DNA from: UMGS1840 sp964537245
GTDB lineage: Bacteria > Bacillota > Clostridia > UMGS1840
Length of the DNA: 26,016 nt
NCBI GenBank assembly: GCA_964537245.1
Contig: CAZHZL010000037.1
Span: 1-26,016 of the forward strand
Reading direction: 5' to 3'
Of the stretch, positions 21,731 to 26,016 are shown in pieces; positions within the stretch are counted from its first letter, which is position 1, and every line of letters starts with the position of its first letter. Below the pieces are notes generated by a model. It was not told where the DNA came from. It worked only from the letters and a program-made list of their open reading frames with translations, and searched no databases. The position numbers and the translations under genes were made by a program.

Positions 21731-23773
21731 ATGAAAAATAAATTTATTGTAAAAATAATATGTATATTGTGCGTATTTTTTCTGTCTGCCCCTTTGTGCT
21801 TCGCTTCAAAGCAGGATACAATACAGCTGGTAGATAAATCCATACAAAGCATTATTGATTATCAAAAATCACAAACGAACGGTTATATCATAAACGGTAA
21901 TATTCTGGAAAATGTTTTTAATTTTTCAGATGCAAAGCTTGTTATTGCTCTTTCTCAAAACGGAATATCGGATAATTATATTAACTATTCTTCGGTTCTT
22001 ACTAATTTTATAAGCGATAAATACCGTACAAATGAAAAGCTTTATGCAATGTCTGTCCCTGCGGGAGCGCAGATTTCCTTAGCGCTTCTTGCCTGCGGTA
22101 TAAATCCATATACAATAGAGGGAACAAACGGAAAAAAATATAATTTCCTTGCAGAAAACATATATGATAGAGATAAAGCATATTCACTTGGAAAAGGCGG
22201 CGTAGAAGGCTATGCGTGGGGACTTATCGCTCTTGACGCCTATAACTACAACCATGAGACAGCCATTTTAAAAATACGGGAAGACCTCATGGCAAGTATT
22301 ATCGATACTCAACTTGAAGATGGAACATATGCATCAACTGACAGCACATCGCCTTATTACCTTTCCGCACTCTCTGTTCTTGCGTTATCGCCTGACTATA
22401 ATAATACATTAAGAAAAGAAGAAATAAAAGAACAGACTAGAAAACTGAAAAAGGAAATTGACGAAAAGCGTAAAGCGGAAGGCATAAAAATAACATTTGA
22501 ACAATACGAAAAGGAATACGGCTCTGAAGAAGAACTGACCTTGTATGATTATGTAGACGCGTCTGTTAATAAAAGCCTTGAAATTCTTTCAGAAAAACAA
22601 TCTGAAGACGGTTCTTATCAAAACTACGCACAAAGCAATATTCAGACTACTTCGGCTGTAATCACGGCTTTGTGTGCTCTCGGAATTGATCCTGTTACAG
22701 ACGAAAGATTTATAAAAAATTCAAACACACTTATTGACGGACTTCTGACCTATCAGCAAGCAGACGGCAGCTTTAAGGCAACAGAAGCTTCAAGAATTGA
22801 TATTGAAACTATTGACGCCCTTGCGGCTTTGGTTGCATATAAAAGATTTTTGGAAGGCAAAGGCTCACTTTATGATTTTTCCGAAAATATTCTGCAACAA
22901 TCTACAGGAATTTTACAGGTTTCGCAAAAAGATATAGAAAACATACGCTATATAAATGAGAATTTTGACCTTTCTTTATATCCTCAAATATGTATGATAT
23001 ATGAAAAAGTCCTACATTCCAAAAGAGAGGACAGACTTTTTCTGCTTTCCCGTATCACAACAATAAAAGAAAAGAAAGCTCAGCATGAGAGTATTATAAA
23101 CTATGTAAACGATGAAGGAAAAGAGCTTCTTTATTCCGAGAAAGGCGTAAATTTGAGCAAAAAAAGGCAAATAAGAGAGCTTCTCAGAATATGTGAAGCT
23201 CTCCCCGAAAGAGATAAGAATCATATCTATGTATATGAAGACCTCATTTCAACAACCACCAGAATTGAAAACGCATTAGCGCTTGAAACTCTGCTTTTCT
23301 CATTAGTGCTTATTGTTGTAGCTTCGTTTATACTTTCGATTTTGATGTTCTTCATAAGAAAACGTGCATTTGCAAACAGAGTAAATCGGTATAATCATTT
23401 TCCACAGAACCCAATCGGTAAAGTAGCTGCAGGAAAAAATATAAAACAAACAACACTAAAGGATAAAAGAATGCCATTTGAACTTGAAGATACATTCTTT
23501 GAATACGATTTGCCTGAAAACGAAGCCGAAATTGACCCGGACAATAAACCGCTTCCTTTTGAGGAAGACAGCGAATTTTTTGATTATGAAATGTCTATTG
23601 AGGAAACTGTAAAAAATGTATCTGATGACAGCTTCCAGCTTCCTTTTGAAAACGAAGAAGACAATAACTTCTTTGAATATGAATCAACAGAAAACAATAT
23701 CGAATCTGAAAAAACCGATGATAAAGATATGCTGCCTTTTGAAAAAGAAAAAGAGTTTTTTAAGTATAAATAG
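21731..23773 (+). CDS. Membrane protein with extracytoplasmic alpha/alpha-toroid and repeated acidic cytoplasmic tail
   Basis: 680 residues from the ATG at 21731; an in-frame GTG at 21722 is an alternative, and neither has a strong Shine-Dalgarno. Residues 1-25 are a signal peptide (FIVKIICILCVFFLS..., cleavage near CFA-SK). Residues ~30-370 form a prenyltransferase/terpene-cyclase-like alpha/alpha toroid with QW-type motifs QLEDGTY (~195), QSEDGSY (~290) and QQADGSF (~343); a charged helical insertion (~230-270) interrupts it. A helical stalk (~385-510), one transmembrane helix (~520-541) and a cytoplasmic tail follow. The tail carries four copies of [ML]PFE..x..FF.Y at about 581, 608, 637 and 668. 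Cyclase catalytic motifs are not seen, so it is probably a binding or sensing protein. Function unknown; monocistronic, next to a convergent two-component system. Confidence 0.8.
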   Translation: MKNKFIVKIICILCVFFLSAPLCFASKQDTIQLVDKSIQSIIDYQKSQTNGYIINGNILENVFNFSDAKLVIALSQNGISDNYINYSSVLTNFISDKYRTNEKLYAMSVPAGAQISLALLACGINPYTIEGTNGKKYNFLAENIYDRDKAYSLGKGGVEGYAWGLIALDAYNYNHETAILKIREDLMASIIDTQLEDGTYASTDSTSPYYLSALSVLALSPDYNNTLRKEEIKEQTRKLKKEIDEKRKAEGIKITFEQYEKEYGSEEELTLYDYVDASVNKSLEILSEKQSEDGSYQNYAQSNIQTTSAVITALCALGIDPVTDERFIKNSNTLIDGLLTYQQADGSFKATEASRIDIETIDALAALVAYKRFLEGKGSLYDFSENILQQSTGILQVSQKDIENIRYINENFDLSLYPQICMIYEKVLHSKREDRLFLLSRITTIKEKKAQHESIINYVNDEGKELLYSEKGVNLSKKRQIRELLRICEALPERDKNHIYVYEDLISTTTRIENALALETLLFSLVLIVVASFILSILMFFIRKRAFANRVNRYNHFPQNPIGKVAAGKNIKQTTLKDKRMPFELEDTFFEYDLPENEAEIDPDNKPLPFEEDSEFFDYEMSIEETVKNVSDDSFQLPFENEEDNNFFEYESTENNIESEKTDDKDMLPFEKEKEFFKYK

Positions 23774-23786
23774 CTGACAGCAGTAT

Positions 23787-23822
23787 AAAGGCTTGTGCAA
23801 CAATTATGCACAAGCCTTTTAT
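23787..23822. terminator. Terminator between toroid gene and histidine kinase gene
   Basis: AAAGGCTTGTGCA (23787-23799) pairs perfectly with TGCACAAGCCTTT (23807-23819) over a 7-base loop, 13 bp in all, with flanking A/T runs. It is placed to end both convergent transcripts. Confidence 0.88.
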
Positions 23823-23824
23823 TA

Positions 23825-25189
23825 TTACTTAGTGTTACCCTTAGGGAATATAAAAGTAAATCCGCTGCCTTTTCCAAACTCGCTGTTTACAGAAACATCA
23901 CCATTATGACACTGAGCAATCTGCTTAACCATGGATAGTCCCAGCCCCATGCTTCCGCTATCTTTTACAGTTCTTGAATCGTCAACCTGATAAAACCGCT
24001 CCCATATTTTTTCAATATGTTTTTCATCTATTCCAATTCCATTGTCAATAACCGAAAAAATAATATTTCCTTCCAGCTCATCAAGCTCAACAGTTATCGT
24101 TCCGCCTTCGTTACTATACTGATACGCATTAGAAATAAGATTTATAAAAAGTCTGCTAATCAAAAATCTGTCGACCTGCGCCATAATTCCGGGTTTTATA
24201 TCACGCATAAGAACAATACTGTTTTCATGTATTTCTTCCTGCTCATCACACACAAAATTAATAAGCTCACTTACATCTATTTCTTCAAAATCAAGCTTCA
24301 TTGTGTTTTTATTCATTCTTGAAATCATAAGCAGTTCCGAAATTAATTTTGACATTTTATCAGCTTGTTTTCGAATACTTTCAGCAGATTCACGAAACTC
24401 ATCATCTGTCTTTGCACAATCAAGCATAAATTCACATTCAGACAGCATAACCGCAACCGGTGTACGAAGCTCATGTGACGCGTCTGAAGTAAATTGTTTT
24501 TCTCTCTCAAAGCTTTTCTCAATCTGCTCCAGCATTTCGTCAAAAGTATTTGCCAAAGAAGAAATTTCGTCCTTACTGTTTTTTATACCTATCCTTTGCG
24601 ATAAATCTGTGCTTTGCGATATTTTTTTTGCTGTTTCGCTTATTTTGTTAACAGGCACAAATGCTTTTGAGATTATAAAATAACCTCCCACCGAGGCAGC
24701 AAAAATCATTATGAGCATAATTATAACATTTGTTTTTGCATACGAATCTAAAGTATTTTGCTCGTTTGCTGCAGAAATAACACCTCTTAAATACAAAAAG
24801 CCGTAATCCCTTACAGGAATATGCTTATCATATATATAATATTCTTCTCCCATATATGTTTTTTTTATGAGTTTATCATTCTTAAACTCATCTGAAAAGC
24901 TTATACCAAAAGGAAGCTGTCCGCCCAAAACCTTCTTATCTTTATCGTATAAAACCATATGAACCCCCTGTTCGTAAAATCTCATTTTCGGGGAAAATCT
25001 GATTTTTCCGTCAGGCCCTGCAATTATACGCGAGAATTCCGTAACCGTCCTTGTTAATCTGTTTGAAACATCTCTGACAGTAATTTCTTTACTGATTGAC
25101 AGCATAGCAACAAAAACAACAGAAGAAATAACAACCATTGCCAATGTAAACCATAATGTTATTTTTAATTTTAATGAAAAATGCTTCAT
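23825..25189 (-). CDS. Two-component sensor histidine kinase (HAMP-HisKA-HATPase)
   Basis: 454 residues. TM1 is ~9-30 (LWFTLAMVVISSVVFVAML), an extracytoplasmic sensor spans ~32-147, TM2 ~148-172 (IIMLIMIFAASVGGYFI), and HAMP ~172-225 (P-type VNKISETAKKI...). The HisKA H-box is FTSDASHELRTP with phospho-acceptor His239. The HATPase has N box NLISNAYQYSN (~348-358), G1 IDNGIGID, F box ERFYQVDD and G2 GMGLGL-type SMGLGLSMVKQI. The sensor domain has no recognised family, so the signal is unknown. It overlaps the response regulator by 4 bases (ATGA, 25186-25189), so the two are translationally coupled and surely a cognate pair. The general layout resembles ArlS/CssS-like clostridial kinases. Confidence 0.94.
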   Translation of the reverse strand: MKHFSLKLKITLWFTLAMVVISSVVFVAMLSISKEITVRDVSNRLTRTVTEFSRIIAGPDGKIRFSPKMRFYEQGVHMVLYDKDKKVLGGQLPFGISFSDEFKNDKLIKKTYMGEEYYIYDKHIPVRDYGFLYLRGVISAANEQNTLDSYAKTNVIIMLIMIFAASVGGYFIISKAFVPVNKISETAKKISQSTDLSQRIGIKNSKDEISSLANTFDEMLEQIEKSFEREKQFTSDASHELRTPVAVMLSECEFMLDCAKTDDEFRESAESIRKQADKMSKLISELLMISRMNKNTMKLDFEEIDVSELINFVCDEQEEIHENSIVLMRDIKPGIMAQVDRFLISRLFINLISNAYQYSNEGGTITVELDELEGNIIFSVIDNGIGIDEKHIEKIWERFYQVDDSRTVKDSGSMGLGLSMVKQIAQCHNGDVSVNSEFGKGSGFTFIFPKGNTK

Positions 25190-25860
25190 TGCCTGTCCCT
25201 CAAAACATATCCCATTCCTCTTACAGTATGAATGAGTTTAACTTCAAAATTTTCGTCAATTTTCTTCCTTAAATATCTTATATAAACATCAACCACATTT
25301 GTTCCTCCGCAATAATCGAAGTTCCACACATGATTTTCAATCTTTTCTCTCGACAAAACTATTCCCTTATTTCTGATAAGGTACTCTAAAATATCATACT
25401 CCTTTGCCGAAAGAACAATTTCATTTCCCCCGCGTTCCACTCTGTGTGCTTGTATATCAACAGTCAAATCTGCAACCGAAAAGATATTAGTCGAGTTGCC
25501 TGAATTTTTTCTTAGTATAGCCCTTATCCGCGCAAGAAGCTCCTCAAAAGCAAAAGGTTTGACAATGTAATCCTCCGCTCCCGCATCAAGACCTGCAACA
25601 CGGTCAGAAACACTGTCTTTAGCTGTAAGAAGAATTACAGGAGTATCATTACTTTGAGCTCTTATTTTTCTCAATACATCAAGTCCGCTTACCTTTGGCA
25701 TCATGATATCCATTATTATTGCGTCAAATTCTCCAACCGCTATAAAATCAAGAGCCTCTTCACCATCAAAGCAGGTATCAATACTATATCCTTCTTTTTC
25801 CAGTCTTTTGGCTATAATTCTGTTCAAATCCTTTTCATCTTCAACAATAAGTAACCTCAT
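25186..25860 (-). CDS. OmpR/PhoB-family response regulator
   Basis: 224 residues. The receiver domain (1-~118) has the acidic pocket VEDE, phospho-acceptor Asp51 in AIIMDIMMP, Thr79 (LLTAKD) and Lys101 (VKPF). The C-terminal winged helix (~130-224) has LSAKEYDILEYL, the recognition helix NVVDVYIRYLRKKID and wing RGMGYVL, the typical PhoB-type effector. Once phosphorylated by the downstream kinase it would bind DNA as a dimer, usually on direct repeats. It is the first gene of the operon; GGTGAAG lies before the ATG at 25860. The targets are not visible, but the neighbouring cell-envelope genes (toroid protein, anchored serine hydrolase) are candidates (inference). Confidence 0.94.
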   Translation of the reverse strand: MRLLIVEDEKDLNRIIAKRLEKEGYSIDTCFDGEEALDFIAVGEFDAIIMDIMMPKVSGLDVLRKIRAQSNDTPVILLTAKDSVSDRVAGLDAGAEDYIVKPFAFEELLARIRAILRKNSGNSTNIFSVADLTVDIQAHRVERGGNEIVLSAKEYDILEYLIRNKGIVLSREKIENHVWNFDYCGGTNVVDVYIRYLRKKIDENFEVKLIHTVRGMGYVLRDRQ

Positions 25861-25888
25861 ACTTCACCATCTTTTCGCCTTTTTTTAT

Positions 25889-25917
25889 ATTCTAACACAT
25901 ATTTTTTACAATGTAAA
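25889..25917 (-). promoter_or_regulatory. Promoter of the two-component operon
   Basis: On the minus strand TTTACA (25912-25917), 17-base spacer, TAGAAT (25889-25894), each 5 of 6. Confidence 0.7.
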
Positions 25918-25961
25918 CCATTTTTTATATTTTATTATAAATTTATAAGATTAAAGCAGCA

Positions 25962-25985
25962 TTAACAAAATATCTGTTTTGTTAA
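25962..25985. repeat. 9-bp inverted repeat upstream of the two-component operon
   Basis: TTAACAAAA (25962-25970) and TTTTGTTAA (25977-25985) are perfect inverted copies with a 6-base spacer. There is no T run for termination; it sits about 45 bases upstream of the -35 of the response-regulator promoter. It may be an activator site or part of an element that continues past the window. The rest of 25918-26016 is AT-rich with no gene seen. Confidence 0.4.
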
Positions 25986-26016
25986 CTAAAAAAGACAAAT
26001 TTTGTATAAAAAAATT

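Overview
The window is a 26-kb piece of a low-GC Gram-positive chromosome, most likely a gut-type member of the Clostridia. The evidence is AT-rich coding DNA, SigA-like promoters (TTGACA-17-TATAAT), strong Shine-Dalgarno sites, a hisS-aspS pair, MutS2, an OhrR/glutathione-peroxidase operon, and a secreted multidomain protein whose C-terminal style I associate with Monoglobus-like pectin/glycan degraders (a tentative link from memory). I found no rRNA, tRNA, CRISPR array, transposase or prophage gene.

Positions 1-8800 are the accessory part. A truncated DUF559 gene runs into a palindromic dispersed repeat. Then come an AraC-type regulator (+), a 1914-residue secreted protein (-), a second, paralogous AraC regulator (+), and a short decayed minus-strand remnant that still carries the SPxN(Y/F)A module motif of the large protein. 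The order araC>, <large, araC>, <remnant is best read as a tandem duplication of a two-gene unit whose second large gene was almost wholly deleted. The large protein combines three beta-rich modules (CBM96/DNRLRE-like), four helical repeats, a LamG-like domain, a complete calcineurin-type phosphoesterase, a beta-helix and a conserved C-terminal domain. Its promoter region faces araC2 and has a 15-bp inverted repeat placing a -10 box on each strand.

Positions 8800-16660 are housekeeping on the plus strand: a hotdog acyl-CoA thioesterase; an overlapping HAD phosphatase/shikimate-kinase-like/mutS2 operon; and hisS-aspS followed by a small COG2426-type membrane protein. Strong hairpin terminators close both operons.

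Positions 16660-18000 hold a minus-strand peroxide-stress operon: a thioredoxin-type glutathione peroxidase, an OhrR-type sensor, and an 83-residue stand-alone homologue of the C-terminal part of the fatty-acid kinase FakA. A near-consensus OhrR operator lies just downstream of a perfect promoter. Next are two divergently transcribed serine hydrolases of the beta-lactamase fold with back-to-back consensus promoters, then rarA (-), then a membrane protein (+) with an extracytoplasmic alpha/alpha toroid and a cytoplasmic tail carrying four copies of a [ML]PFE..FF.Y motif. The window ends with an OmpR/HisKA two-component pair on the minus strand.

The most novel material is the duplicated araC/large-protein unit with its remnant, the toroid protein with the repeated tail motif, and the FakA-C-like protein inside the OhrR/Gpx operon. 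All functional assignments are from reading sequence and remembered family motifs; no database search was run.
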